64,000 bases of DNA from Sphingobacteriaceae bacterium (GTDB lineage Bacteria; Bacteroidota; Bacteroidia; B-17B0; Aurantibacillaceae): assembly GCA_016705695.1 (NCBI GenBank), contig JADJLA010000001.1, forward strand, positions 682,001-746,000. The letters are read 5' to 3'. The notes below the pieces were generated by a model, which saw only the letters and a list, made by a program, of their open reading frames with translations, ran no database searches and was not told the origin of the DNA. Position 1 is the stretch's first letter. Every line of letters begins with the position of its first letter. The position numbers and the translations under genes were made by a program. Below are positions 10,001 through 18,660 of this stretch, piece by piece.

Positions 10001-13000
10001 ATAGCATCTGGAAACTATACTATCATTGCATCAATTGGTTCTTGTACAGCTTCGGCTACTACTTCAGTAACTGTAAATGCATTGCCACTACCTCTTCCTA
10101 CTAATACTGGTCCATATTGTGCAAACCAAACCATTCAATTAAATGTGAACGCATACAATTCATATACTTGGACAGGACCTAATACATTTAACTCTAACGC
10201 TCAAAATCCTAGTGTTTTAACAGCGTCTCTTATAAATGCAGGGCCGTATGTAGTTACTGTAACTGACGCCAATGGTTGTGTTAATTCTGCCACTACTACT
10301 GTAGTTGTGAATCCACTTCCTGTAGTTGGTGTTAACAGTCCTACTGCTTGCGTAGGCGGAACATTATCATTAACAGCTAGTGGTGGAACGGCATATGCAT
10401 GGGTTGGTCCAAATGGATTTACCTCTGCATTACAGAATCCTGATATTACAAATGCTCAAATTGTCAACGCCGGTAATTATACTGTAACTGCTACTTCTGC
10501 TTTTGGTTGTATTAACACTGCTGTATTAACTGCTTCAGTTAGTCCTTTACCTGTAGTAAGTATAGCTGGTACAAATACATTATGTTCTCAAAACTTTAAT
10601 GGTTCGCCAAATCAAGTAACCATTAATGGTAACGGAGCAAACAGTTATATATTCACTTTACCTCCGGGCTTTATAGGGTCTCCAAGTTTAACTGCACCTA
10701 CATTTACATTATTCCCTCCAGTAACTGCTGTTCAAGCAGTAGCTCAACTTTCAGTTGTTGGTACTGGTCCGTTAGGTTGTACAAATACTGCAGTATATGA
10801 TGTAACAGTAGTTCCTAACCCAACTGTAGTTCCTGCACCTGCAACAACAAGTGTTTGTCAGGGTGTTCCGGCTAACTTAACTGTAAGCGGTGCGCAGAGT
10901 TATACATGGTCGCCAAGCGCAAGTTTAAATACTTCAAACGGTCCAAGTGTTGTTTCAACTGCTACAATTACTACAGTTTATAACATTATAGGTAGCCAAG
11001 ACGGTTGTAATAGTGCAACTGAATCTGCTACGGTACTTGTAGTTCCTAATCCAACAGTAGTTATTGTTCCTGGAACGCCTTCAATTTGTATCGGAGAATC
11101 GATTACGTTGACTGCTTCAGGGGCTACAACATATTCGTGGGATCCAGGTACAAATTTAAATACAACAACAGGTGCTGTTGTAATTGCGAATCCATCAGTT
11201 AATATGACCTATTCTGTATTTGGTTCACAAGCAACTTGTACTCACGTAACTGCTGTAACGGTAACCGTTCGTACTTTACCAATAATAACAGTTGGTGTAA
11301 GCAGTCCTACTATGTGTATGAATAACTTTAACGGTTCTCCAAACTCAGTAGTATTTACTGCGGCTGGAGCAAATACATATACATGGGGTGGTTTCACAGG
11401 TATGACGCCTAACCAAACTAATGGTTCGTCTATTATTGCAACATCAATACTTCAATCAGCACTTGCTACAGGAACTGTTCAAGGTTTTGATGGGTATTGC
11501 TACAATACTACATCTTATAGCGCAGTAGCTATACCGAATCCAACAATAGCAGTTACTTCGAATAGCATGTGTTTTGGCGCAACTGCAGATATTAGTGCAA
11601 GTGGCGCTTCAACTTATACTTGGTCGCCTAACTTTAATATCAGCAGCACAACAGGTTCAACGATCACTACATTCCCTCCAACCAACCAAGTTTATAATGC
11701 GTTTGGTAATGTGGCTGGCTGTAATAGTCCATCAGAATCTGGTACAATAACAGTACAAGCTCTTCCGGTACTTGTTGTTGCTCCTGTAACACCAACTATT
11801 TGCGAAGGTCAGTCAATTGGTTTAACTGCTTTTGGCGCAACAAACTATACTTGGACCCCTGCTAGCTCTTTGAGTACTGCTAACGGTAACTTTGTAATAG
11901 CATCTCCAAATGTAACAACTAACTATACTGTAATTGGTGAGGCTGCAACTTGTACTTCTAGTACTATTCGTCAAGTAGGAGTAACTCCTTTACCAATTGT
12001 AACTGCTACTTCTGAGAAAACAGTACTTTGTAGGGGACAAAAAACTACCATCAACGCAAATGGTTCGGGAACTTATACTTGGAATCCTCACTTTGGAATG
12101 ATACCGGCTGAATTCAATTCTAACTTCGTAACGGTTAGTCCAACAGTTTCTACAACATATACGATCTACGGACAAAATGGACCATGCTTTAATCACTATG
12201 TATTCCCTGTCATAGTTAAGGAATATCCATTCCTTAATTTATCTACTAATGTTCAGAAAGTGTGTTATGGTAAGAGCACTAGTATCTTTGCAATGGGCGC
12301 TGAGACATACTCTTGGGCACCTAATGTGGATATTGAACACTTAACCTATAACATGGTTAAAGTAACTCCTTCTGTTTCTACAAATTATACCGTAATGGGA
12401 ATCAATGGTTCCGGATCTGTAGCTTGTATGATGACCAAGGAAATACTTATTGATGTAGTGCCTACCATTACTGCGAGCGCAACAAGATCAGTTGGTGTTT
12501 GTAGAGGATCATCAGTTAAGTTAAGTTCTGGTGGTAGTAGTCAATTTGTTTGGACTCCAACTGATGGCTTAAGCAACCCTTTAAATTCGCAACCTTATGC
12601 AAGTCCAATTGTAACTACTGTCTATACAGTTATGGTTTCTGATGGTGGCTTCTGTACTCAAAATGCAACATGTATGGTTGTAGTATATGATACGCCTACC
12701 GTTAATGCGGGTGAAGACTTCTCAATGAATGTTGATGACCCAATGTATTTGAATGCAAAAGGCTCTGGTACTCTTAAGTGGGTGTTGGGTGACGGCGTTC
12801 TTTGTCATGATTGTCCTAACTCTCAGATCATACCACAAAACAGTGGTTGCTACCAAATTCAAGCAACCGGTGAAAATGGATGTTATGCAATTGATGAGGT
12901 GTGTATTGAAGTAACTAAGGATTGGAGTGTTTATATTCCTAATGTATTCACACCTAACTTCGACGGATTGAATGACGCCTTCTTAGTATACGGTGTTGGA

Positions 13001-13195
13001 ATATCTGAGATAGAAGTAACTATCTTCGATCGTTGGGGAGAGCAGATCTATCACGATTCTGAACAAACTAAAGGTTGGGATGGTAGTGTTAGAGACTCAG
13101 AAGGTAAGCAAGATGTTTATCAGTATTTAGTTTCTTTCAAAGCAATCGACGGCAAGAAACATACTAAAACCGGTCACGTAACATTGTTGAAGTAA
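7100..13195 (+). CDS. giant T9SS cargo protein with Ig/PKD-like repeats and CHU_C-type C-terminal domain
   Basis: Secreted or surface-attached 2031-aa protein, probably an adhesin. Signal peptide about 1-23 (cleavage after LVA). Residues about 120-345 form a Cys-rich, jelly-roll-like region (VNEGFESSLP ... TGWQVTNG). About 345-1930 are ~75-85-residue beta-sandwich repeats of two classes: an N-terminal class with YTWTGPN-F-S-AQNP-IP and Y-C spacing (7 copies), and a C-terminal class with YTWSP...TTVYNIIGSQDGC-like cores (7 copies), with two longer variants between. The last ~90 residues (IPNVFTPNFDGLNDAF ... FDRWGEQIY ... GWDG) are the gliding-motility-associated C-terminal domain (TIGR04131 type), the type B T9SS sorting signal. 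Many paired Cys suggest disulfides. It is convergent with the second gldM. The ligand cannot be told from sequence. Confidence 0.9.
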   Translation: MKKLITAKLMILILLGFSQSLVAQFQIQTAAAQSINLNKPYYMYVFPSDSLSGFNETATQQDALNRKCFGNEFHMFLYAEKRRYINTKYSLTPVVSNPTSSSTSAKGGPTSNNQINAAPCVNEGFESSLPTTLSTAAAAIGNTLTGWQVTNGNTMQTPYNNCTATNNAPNPGCNFAWVRATPWVTPAATSLGTIGASPLGGTNVLQMNDNLAGGKAVRIQQTFPVTASNCLFQLAYRAALLSGHACCENPYIKVKVVNCFNAILPCPQVDVQPPGPSCASVTATGWQTNSSTWVTYTPNWMIKSLDLTPYLNSCVTIIIEVGDCPYGGHWGTAYIDTQCLPMNTTVNNIQFSAAQPISYVASCGPSTATMTAPTGLGPYIWKGPATSTIVNNPNQTIFTTVPGNYTLIMTPPGSCAPITKTINLQFGTFPTPGFNVSNNCTTYTITNTGSPAPSIQTYTILPSGPVSFSTTNNTSVVNLAPNTTYTIYQTVTNPQNCPATASMVITTPNGPSPAFSTPTAICITSAATFSALVSTGSHTYSFNSFTTNPAPIFTNPAGPVTFPASATYTITHTINTAGCIASTSSVIVVNSVPLATLNAVAPGCVGASATLNAIGGPGQLTWTGPLAYSAPGPTATVPSFGPTKAGVYTLTANNFGCISTFTVQLTSPVGPTVSVTNNGPICAGQPLVLTASWPSSITPSWYYWYTYIPTPYYYSYGNYNVAQYTITATTSLNAVPHVFWIQLQAGCPSVTFATNVSVITVTTPIASNTGPYCPGATIQLNSNIFSATSYTWKGPNSYSQTVVQNPTIPFASSIHNGNYTITVGAGACTKTAVTTVSVHPIPNAVAGSNNPVCAGTNINLTSNAAASYTWTGPNAFTSNAQNPVIPNSTTAMTGTYTLKITTAQGCTAVTTVTVGVLTPTTSAANTGPYCAGATVSLTAPAATSYTWTGPNAFTSNAQNPTIPSAQPIASGNYTIIASIGSCTASATTSVTVNALPLPLPTNTGPYCANQTIQLNVNAYNSYTWTGPNTFNSNAQNPSVLTASLINAGPYVVTVTDANGCVNSATTTVVVNPLPVVGVNSPTACVGGTLSLTASGGTAYAWVGPNGFTSALQNPDITNAQIVNAGNYTVTATSAFGCINTAVLTASVSPLPVVSIAGTNTLCSQNFNGSPNQVTINGNGANSYIFTLPPGFIGSPSLTAPTFTLFPPVTAVQAVAQLSVVGTGPLGCTNTAVYDVTVVPNPTVVPAPATTSVCQGVPANLTVSGAQSYTWSPSASLNTSNGPSVVSTATITTVYNIIGSQDGCNSATESATVLVVPNPTVVIVPGTPSICIGESITLTASGATTYSWDPGTNLNTTTGAVVIANPSVNMTYSVFGSQATCTHVTAVTVTVRTLPIITVGVSSPTMCMNNFNGSPNSVVFTAAGANTYTWGGFTGMTPNQTNGSSIIATSILQSALATGTVQGFDGYCYNTTSYSAVAIPNPTIAVTSNSMCFGATADISASGASTYTWSPNFNISSTTGSTITTFPPTNQVYNAFGNVAGCNSPSESGTITVQALPVLVVAPVTPTICEGQSIGLTAFGATNYTWTPASSLSTANGNFVIASPNVTTNYTVIGEAATCTSSTIRQVGVTPLPIVTATSEKTVLCRGQKTTINANGSGTYTWNPHFGMIPAEFNSNFVTVSPTVSTTYTIYGQNGPCFNHYVFPVIVKEYPFLNLSTNVQKVCYGKSTSIFAMGAETYSWAPNVDIEHLTYNMVKVTPSVSTNYTVMGINGSGSVACMMTKEILIDVVPTITASATRSVGVCRGSSVKLSSGGSSQFVWTPTDGLSNPLNSQPYASPIVTTVYTVMVSDGGFCTQNATCMVVVYDTPTVNAGEDFSMNVDDPMYLNAKGSGTLKWVLGDGVLCHDCPNSQIIPQNSGCYQIQATGENGCYAIDEVCIEVTKDWSVYIPNVFTPNFDGLNDAFLVYGVGISEIEVTIFDRWGEQIYHDSEQTKGWDGSVRDSEGKQDVYQYLVSFKAIDGKKHTKTGHVTLLK
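9465..10450 (+). repeat. tandem coding repeats (five YTWTGPN-type modules)
   Basis: Five successive ~75-80-codon modules share the core Y-[TA]-W-[TKV]-GPN, then QNP and a final G-x-Y-x-[VI]. The pair around 9702-9750 and 9931-9980 is nearly identical at protein level (WTGPNAFTSNAQNP) and close in DNA, and a third similar copy lies at 10161-10209. This points to recent duplication and makes the stretch prone to recombination or assembly collapse. Confidence 0.8.
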
Positions 13196-13239
13196 GTTCT
13201 CGATACGAAGGCTGAAAAAGCGTTCTACTCGAACTGACA
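13196..13239 (-). repeat. REP-like palindromic element, copy 1
   Basis: Read on the minus strand, it begins TGTCAGTTCGAGTAG and ends CGTATCGAGAAC around a weak central hairpin (AACGCT / AAGGCT arms). The same ends bound two copies at 24031-24072 and 24085-24127. It starts directly after the stop codon of the giant cargo gene. Confidence 0.7.
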
Positions 13240-13246
13240 TAAAATT

Positions 13247-13280
13247 AAAAGGCCCCGACAATAAATGTCGGGGCCTTTTT
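13247..13280. terminator. bidirectional terminator between cargo gene and second gldM
   Basis: The stem AAAAGGCCCCGACA pairs with TGTCGGGGCCTTTT across a 5-nt loop, with A and T tracts on either side. It sits between convergent stop codons at 13195 and 13283. Confidence 0.9.
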
Positions 13281-13282
13281 TA

Positions 13283-14950
13283 TTACGGCTTTCTTTTAAT
13301 AATGACATCGGGCACTGTCATGTTTTGGCCGTTGATACTCACTTTAATATTCTCAATAAAAACTCGTTTGTTAACTGGGGTTGAAGCAATGATCCGTTTT
13401 GCTTCAGGTGTTAATGTGGCATTAGTTATTTTTGTTTCTTGCAAAGCACCATTTTTATCGTAACCCACAATAGTTGCTTCTTTAATAAGTGTTGTGGTTG
13501 GAAATTCGAAACCAACACAAACAGCACCTAAGGAAGAAAGTGTTGAGAGCTCATTTAATTTCATTTCTAAACTTGAAAGCACTGGTTTGCCATTTATTTT
13601 CGCAACAGGCGGAGGAATGTTCTTTACTCTAAATGCTTTTGCTGGCCCTTGCTGTTTTAATCCTTGTGGTGTTCTTGCCGAAACTGTCATCATACATGTG
13701 CCGGTTGTGGATGCGCTAATTATAAATTTTCCTGCACCATTCGATCTTAGCTTAGCCCCACAGCCGGAAACATTCACTACAAGATCAGTGGGAGCAAAAC
13801 CCGCAGCCGACGCACTAATGGGATTATCTACGCCAATGTATATCACATTCATATTGTCTGCGCCAACTGCACTAAACGGCGCGGCAACCATGTACGATGA
13901 TTCAAAAGGATAGTATTCGAATTTTCCATAAGAGTTTTTATACTGTATAACGCCATCAAATTTTTGTTCACCAGTGTTAGAGCCCAAGGCCTCATATTTT
14001 CCAATGCCATCTGCAACGGTGATCGAAGAGCCCGGCATAGTGAGTTTTTTTGTAGCATCATCATATTTAGCCCCCATCAAAACTGTCATTCTATCTGGAG
14101 TTAATTGTGTGCTTGAGGCAGAAAGTAAAATGTCTGCTTTGAACGTTTCTCCGCTTAGTACATACGAACTTGGCGCTAATACTTTAGCTTGTAATTTATT
14201 TGCTTTAAATAAATGTTTGTTAGATGACGCAGCAAATACTCTGAATAATTCCGATTCTACATTTTTAAGGTCGGTTTTCATTTTATCAAAATTGGTGATC
14301 ACCGCAGCCGTTGGGATATTATAAAAATTATCAAGCTCCCAGTTCATTTTTAGATCATCTTCAATGGCATTGCGATCAACGGGAACAATGGTCTTCGTTT
14401 TTTCTTTTAAACTCATGGCATCCGCTTCATCTAATTTACCGTCCTTAGAAAGATCGCTTATCATTTTATTGAGATCATTGCTTAAGCCATTCAGCTTTTG
14501 TCTTAGGTCAAAAGCAGAGTAGGGTTCTTTCTTTAAATTAGTTTCATCATCACCAATAAATAAATAGGTTGGTGTATCAAAATCATCCAATTTATTCATG
14601 AACCGCAATTGTGCGGTGTCGGGCTTAGTTGTTTTTTGTGTGGAAATGATCAGCGCATATTTCATGCTGTCAATGTAATGAATGGTTCGCTCGATCTTTA
14701 TTCGCGACTCAACGCACTTTTCATAATACGGTTTAGCTTCTACGTTTCCTGCTTCTACATAGGTTTTAAATGCTTGTTCGATCTGCTTATTGTTTTCTGC
14801 TATGATGGAATTCGATTTAGCAATGCCTTCATCAACTGTGATGAAGCCTTTTAATACCTGATCGGAAACATTGAGCGCCAATAACGCCGTTAGCACGAGA
14901 TACATCATGCTGATCATTTTTTGCCTTGGGGTTTCTTTAGTTGATGACAT
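13283..14950 (-). CDS. GldM-like T9SS motor protein, orphan paralog
   Basis: GldM/PorM is the inner-membrane-anchored periplasmic shaft that, with GldL, forms the proton-driven T9SS motor. This 555-aa protein has the family start KETPRQKMISMMYLVLTALL (the single membrane helix), then GldM N-terminal helical domain features (AKPYYEK, QLRFMNKLDDFDTPTYLFIG) and the beta-rich domains (NFDKMKTDLKN, YMVAAPFSAVGADNMNVIYI). It aligns along its length with the GldM at 61284-62927 but is clearly diverged. There is no gldL, gldK or gldN beside it; its neighbour is the convergent giant T9SS cargo. It could be a substitute GldM shaft or serve a subset of cargo. A good TTG-17-TAATTTTG promoter precedes it. 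Confidence 0.88.
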   Translation of the reverse strand: MSSTKETPRQKMISMMYLVLTALLALNVSDQVLKGFITVDEGIAKSNSIIAENNKQIEQAFKTYVEAGNVEAKPYYEKCVESRIKIERTIHYIDSMKYALIISTQKTTKPDTAQLRFMNKLDDFDTPTYLFIGDDETNLKKEPYSAFDLRQKLNGLSNDLNKMISDLSKDGKLDEADAMSLKEKTKTIVPVDRNAIEDDLKMNWELDNFYNIPTAAVITNFDKMKTDLKNVESELFRVFAASSNKHLFKANKLQAKVLAPSSYVLSGETFKADILLSASSTQLTPDRMTVLMGAKYDDATKKLTMPGSSITVADGIGKYEALGSNTGEQKFDGVIQYKNSYGKFEYYPFESSYMVAAPFSAVGADNMNVIYIGVDNPISASAAGFAPTDLVVNVSGCGAKLRSNGAGKFIISASTTGTCMMTVSARTPQGLKQQGPAKAFRVKNIPPPVAKINGKPVLSSLEMKLNELSTLSSLGAVCVGFEFPTTTLIKEATIVGYDKNGALQETKITNATLTPEAKRIIASTPVNKRVFIENIKVSINGQNMTVPDVIIKRKP

Positions 14951-14987
14951 AGTGTTGTGTTTTTATACTCAACATAACCTTGGCCAA

Positions 14988-15015
14988 CAAAATTAGATAC
15001 GGAAATTTTGCGCAA
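14988..15015 (-). promoter_or_regulatory. promoter of the orphan gldM (TTG-17 bp-TAATTTTG)
   Basis: On the minus strand, TTG at 15015-15013, a 17-bp spacer and TAATTTTG at 14995-14988 fit the Bacteroidota -33/-7 consensus. The box lies 37 nt before the ATG, giving a leader of about 30 nt. This is one of the two best full promoters in the window. Confidence 0.65.
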
Positions 15016-15133
15016 TTATTTTTACGACAAATGTGTTTGAAATTAATTTAGAGAAAACAATGTAACAAAATAAAATAGTGAACTTATAGGGATAAGAAGC
15101 CCTACTGTTTTTATGTTCTGAAATTAAAAGGAA

Positions 15134-15433
15134 TTAATTAAGGATAAGCTCAGGTAAACCAACCGGAGCAGTATCATAAAATGCTAACTCGTGAATTCTT
15201 ACCGTTACAAATTTCATGATAGGGAATGAGCGAATGATGGAGTTGATCTCTGCCATATCCTTTCCTTCCATAAAACCCCAAAGATTTCTACGATCCATGT
15301 CTAATGAATAATTAAGGATCACACGTTTTTCTAGAAGCTCGTTCACCACTACGCGTTGTGCCGGAATAACATCCCACATTTCGCTATTGAAATGCTCAGG
15401 GAGCGTAAAGTGGATCATAAAAACGTCTTTCAT
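15134..15433 (-). CDS. small ferredoxin-like alpha/beta-barrel protein, muconolactone-isomerase-like
   Basis: 99-aa cytosolic protein without a signal peptide. The start MKDVFMIHFTLPEHF, the paired helices and strands, and a central RRNLWGFMEGKDMAEINSII followed by FPIMKFVTVRIHELAF are typical of dimeric alpha/beta-barrel proteins related to muconolactone delta-isomerase or YciI. Function is unknown; catalytic residues cannot be assigned. It lies alone between the promoter region of the orphan gldM and the beta-helix lipoprotein gene. Confidence 0.6.
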   Translation of the reverse strand: MKDVFMIHFTLPEHFNSEMWDVIPAQRVVVNELLEKRVILNYSLDMDRRNLWGFMEGKDMAEINSIIRSFPIMKFVTVRIHELAFYDTAPVGLPELILN

Positions 15434-15490
15434 TGAAATAGGGCTTGTTTTTCAAAGATAAGCCAAAATTCCTTCGGTTTTTTGACAAAA

Positions 15491-16963
15491 TTAGGGCTTA
15501 ACATATGCCCCTGCGTAGTAAGGGGTTAATCTTCCAACACCCTTTAGATCGGCCGGAAATTTAGAGGCGTCGCTTGGTGTGTTAGAAGCGGTAAGGGGCC
15601 CGGCGAGGCTACTTGAACGAATGGTAAAATCATACTTATCTGTATCCTCATATTCGCACGCTGCGTTGATCTTATTGGCATCAAATTTTGTAGCATCACT
15701 TGTACTCATGGTTGTTTTTAAAACACAGCCGCTAAAAAAATATTTTGGTGGAAATGTGGCATCTTGTTTAATATCTAAACTGATCTCGCTATTTAATTTC
15801 CCATCAATAATGCAATTACCAAAATAACAGGTATCTAATGGCAATACTTGTGCGCTCGAATAATTATTTATGCTCAAGGTAGGTAAACCTCGGGCATCTT
15901 CCTTTCCCCAAAAATTTGCAAAGGTGCAATGAATGAATTTATAATTTCCGCCAAACGCTAAATTTACGCTATGCTCTTGGCAATTGCCTATTACATTATT
16001 TCCACCGTAAATATTAAATGCAAAACCATACAAACCCCATTTACTCATGTTTTGAATGGTGGTATTTGTAATGCGCAAACGTTTTGGTTCATTAAAATTG
16101 CTCCCTAACAATTCTGCTTGCACACCAATGTATCCATTTTTAATAATGGCATGATCAATTTCATTGTTCACGCTTCCCTCATTTATCCAAATGCGATCCC
16201 ATTGTCCGGGCTCATCTGAGTATTCAGGATCTCTCCGCGCTTGCGTAAACAAAACTTCATTTCCTAAAGCCCCCTTAACTTTTAATTGCCCATATCTATA
16301 AACCCATAATCCGGCTTTATTATTAAAATATAATCTTACGCCAGCATTGATGGTTAATTTTTGTGCGCTATCTACAACTAACCATCCGTAAATAACGTGT
16401 GGCTTATCATTGTTCCAAGTTGTATCTACATTTGGATTGCTACTGATCAACGAATACGGTAAATAAGTTCCGTTGGAAAATTTAATAGCATTATTTGGGT
16501 GATGATAATACGCATCTTGTCCCCAAGCTTCCAAAATAACCTGCTGAAAATTCTCGTTCACTGTAAAATTAATGGCATCAGAAATAATTAATGGAGAGCT
16601 TGCATTGGTTGGATTGACGTTTACTTGAATAAAAATATAAATACTATCATGCGCCGCAATTTCAACATCGGTAAAACTGGTTCCTTTTGCGCCATCTACG
16701 TTAATAATGAATTGCGAGCCATTACCTTTTAAAAGGGAGATGTTACTGATTTTAATGCGTTGACTGTTATTATTGATCACCCTAATATTTCGGGTACTCG
16801 AACCAACGGTTGTAAAAACGGTATCAAAAAGTACCGAATCGGCCGAAAAAGCCAGTTTATCAGATGAGCTAGTGCTTATTTTATCCTTTTTGCAAGAGGT
16901 GAACTCAAAGCCTAGGCAAATAAGGACTATAGAAAGGGTTAAATATTGAACAAAGCGAATCAA
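15491..16963 (-). CDS. lipoprotein with right-handed beta-helix-like repeats
   Basis: 490-aa predicted lipoprotein. The N-terminal hydrophobic stretch ends in FTSCKKD, a Bacteroidota-type lipobox, so it probably sits in the outer membrane or on the surface. Residues about 35-160 resemble a beta-sandwich domain (DSVLFDTVFTTVGSSTRNIR). From about 190 on, repeating short strands (INEGSVNNEIDHAIIKNGYI, then LRITNTTIQNM) suggest a parallel beta-helix. Function unknown; similar lipoproteins are common in the phylum. The only in-frame start is TTG at 16963, 5 nt after a TAAATTTG box, so a leaderless TTG start is likely. Confidence 0.65.
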   Translation of the reverse strand: MIRFVQYLTLSIVLICLGFEFTSCKKDKISTSSSDKLAFSADSVLFDTVFTTVGSSTRNIRVINNNSQRIKISNISLLKGNGSQFIINVDGAKGTSFTDVEIAAHDSIYIFIQVNVNPTNASSPLIISDAINFTVNENFQQVILEAWGQDAYYHHPNNAIKFSNGTYLPYSLISSNPNVDTTWNNDKPHVIYGWLVVDSAQKLTINAGVRLYFNNKAGLWVYRYGQLKVKGALGNEVLFTQARRDPEYSDEPGQWDRIWINEGSVNNEIDHAIIKNGYIGVQAELLGSNFNEPKRLRITNTTIQNMSKWGLYGFAFNIYGGNNVIGNCQEHSVNLAFGGNYKFIHCTFANFWGKEDARGLPTLSINNYSSAQVLPLDTCYFGNCIIDGKLNSEISLDIKQDATFPPKYFFSGCVLKTTMSTSDATKFDANKINAACEYEDTDKYDFTIRSSSLAGPLTASNTPSDASKFPADLKGVGRLTPYYAGAYVKP

Positions 16964-16968
16964 TCCGG

Positions 16969-16976
16969 CAAATTTA
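16969..16976 (-). promoter_or_regulatory. -7 box TAAATTTG of the beta-helix lipoprotein gene
   Basis: TAAATTTG on the minus strand ends 5 nt before the TTG start codon at 16963. The -33 element is not clear. Confidence 0.45.
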
Positions 16977-17013
16977 GGATAAAAACGTGGAAATACCGGA
17001 ATTAGTGTGGGAT

Positions 17014-17355
17014 TTAAAGCTGATCCTTGATCTTGAGCAATTGTGCCTTAATATTAAGCAAACGCTCTATAACCTGCTGTTTTACCTCTTCCTGGCTAGA
17101 TTTATCGAACTTCTTTAGTTGTTCTTTAGCGCCCTGGAGGGTATAGCCTTTACTTTTAACAAGGTCAACAATTTTGTAAAGACTTTCAATATCCTTACGG
17201 GTAAATAAACGGTTACCTTTTTTGTTTTTGGTAGGCTTTAAATTGAACTCCTTTTCGTAAAAACGAATAGTACTGGCATTGATATCGAAAAGTTGAGAAA
17301 CCTCACTAATAGTGTAGTAAAGCTTTTCTGTTTCTTCTTGTGATTGCACTGACAT
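17014..17355 (-). CDS. MerR-family transcriptional regulator
   Basis: 113-aa DNA-binding protein. It has the MerR winged helix: YTISEVSQLFDINASTIRFY (about 14-33), then the wing with KKGNRLFTRKDIESL and a short coiled coil (LKKFDKSSQEEVKQQVIERL) for dimerisation. There is no C-terminal effector domain or metal-binding Cys, as in the short MerR proteins usual in Bacteroidota. Target genes cannot be told. It lies 50 bp upstream of the lipoprotein gene on the same strand and is divergent from the proline dehydrogenase gene. Confidence 0.88.
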   Translation of the reverse strand: MSVQSQEETEKLYYTISEVSQLFDINASTIRFYEKEFNLKPTKNKKGNRLFTRKDIESLYKIVDLVKSKGYTLQGAKEQLKKFDKSSQEEVKQQVIERLLNIKAQLLKIKDQL

Positions 17356-17484
17356 GGGAATAAAAATATAGGATTAATTGAGAATCCATATAAATAGTTA
17401 TTAACAATTTACGCTCATTTAATTAAACTCTTTTGACAGGTAGAATATATCGTAAAGGTGGGTTTTTTTAATACTTTATGTGAT

Positions 17485-17492
17485 TATATTTG
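17485..17492 (+). promoter_or_regulatory. -7 box TATATTTG of the proline dehydrogenase operon
   Basis: The perfect TAnnTTTG ends 4 nt before ATG 17497, suggesting a leaderless transcript. No -33 TTG is seen. Confidence 0.45.
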
Positions 17493-17496
17493 TAGG

Positions 17497-18660
17497 ATGG
17501 TTTCCTTTAATAATACCCAAATAGCCTTTAAAGCCAAGACTGATGCGGAGTTGAAAAGATCGTACTGGTTATTCAAATTAATAGGCAATCCTATGCTTGT
17601 TAAATTTGGGGCAAAAGTAACGCCTTTGGCCCTTAATATGGGTTTTAAGGGACTTATAAAAAACACCATTTTTAAGCAGTTTGTGGGGGGTGAGGATATT
17701 AACGATTGCGAGAGAAGCATTCAGGAGCTAGGGAAATTTAACATTGGGACTATATTAGATTATAGCGTAGAGGGTAAAGAAAGCGAAGCAGATTTTGAAC
17801 ATTGTTTAAAGGAGACACTCGATGCTATTAAAAAAGCAAAAGATCACACCCATATTCCGTTTTGCGTATTCAAAGTTACCGGCTTAGCGCGTTTTGAATT
17901 ATTAAGAAAAGTAACTGAGAAGGAAACATTAAGTGCAGAAGAAAAAGTTGAATGGGAAAAAGTAAGACAGCGTGTACAAACAATTTGTAAAGCTGCTGCG
18001 GATGGAGATCAACCTATTTTTATTGATGCGGAAGAAAGTTGGATCCAAATAGCCATTGATGACTTGGCAAATGAGAACATGGCAGCTATCAATAAAACAA
18101 AAGTGATCGTTTACAATACCTATCAAATGTATAGGCATGATCGTTTGCAATATTTAAAAGATTCGTTGACTGAAGCAAAACAAAAAGGATATAAGGTTGG
18201 AGCAAAATTAGTACGTGGCGCTTACATGGAAAAAGAACGTGAGCGTGCTAAGGAAAAAAATTACACTTCACCCATTCAAAAGGATAAAGAAACCAGTGAT
18301 GCTGATTACGATAATGCAGTTGCATTTTGTGTTGAGAACATTGACAACATGGCATTATGTGCCGGAACTCATAACGAAGCCAGTAGTTTAAAATTAGCGG
18401 AGTTGATGGATGCAAAAAAAGTTGAGCATAATGATAAGCGCATTTATTTTTCGCAATTGCTTGGCATGAGCGATCACATCAGCTTTAATTTAGCGCAAAG
18501 TAATTTTAATGTAGCAAAATATGTGCCTTATGGTCCGGTTAAGGAAGTGCTGCCATATTTGATACGCCGTGCGCAAGAAAATACAAGTGTAAAAGGACAA
18601 ACAGGACGCGAGCTTGGACTGATCATGAAAGAAAAACAAAGACGATCAAATTTGAAATAA
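17497..18660 (+). CDS. proline dehydrogenase
   Basis: FAD-dependent oxidation of proline to pyrroline-5-carboxylate. The 387-aa protein is the monofunctional TIM-barrel form; the P5C dehydrogenase is not in this window. Visible PRODH features are IPFCVFKVTGLARF, FIDAEESWIQIAID, VYNTYQMYRHD, AKLVRGAYMEKER and the C-terminal YVPYGPVKEVLPYLIRRAQE with the paired Arg that bind proline. I start at ATG 17497 (MVSFNNTQ) rather than the upstream in-frame GTG at 17458, which precedes the -7 box. The stop overlaps the crcB start as TAATG, so translation is probably coupled. Confidence 0.92.
   Translation: MVSFNNTQIAFKAKTDAELKRSYWLFKLIGNPMLVKFGAKVTPLALNMGFKGLIKNTIFKQFVGGEDINDCERSIQELGKFNIGTILDYSVEGKESEADFEHCLKETLDAIKKAKDHTHIPFCVFKVTGLARFELLRKVTEKETLSAEEKVEWEKVRQRVQTICKAAADGDQPIFIDAEESWIQIAIDDLANENMAAINKTKVIVYNTYQMYRHDRLQYLKDSLTEAKQKGYKVGAKLVRGAYMEKERERAKEKNYTSPIQKDKETSDADYDNAVAFCVENIDNMALCAGTHNEASSLKLAELMDAKKVEHNDKRIYFSQLLGMSDHISFNLAQSNFNVAKYVPYGPVKEVLPYLIRRAQENTSVKGQTGRELGLIMKEKQRRSNLK

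Noticed and set aside
13494..13913. 139-codon plus-strand frame opposite the orphan gldM
   Set aside because: Antisense shadow of a well-supported GldM family protein; no signal, domain or promoter of its own.
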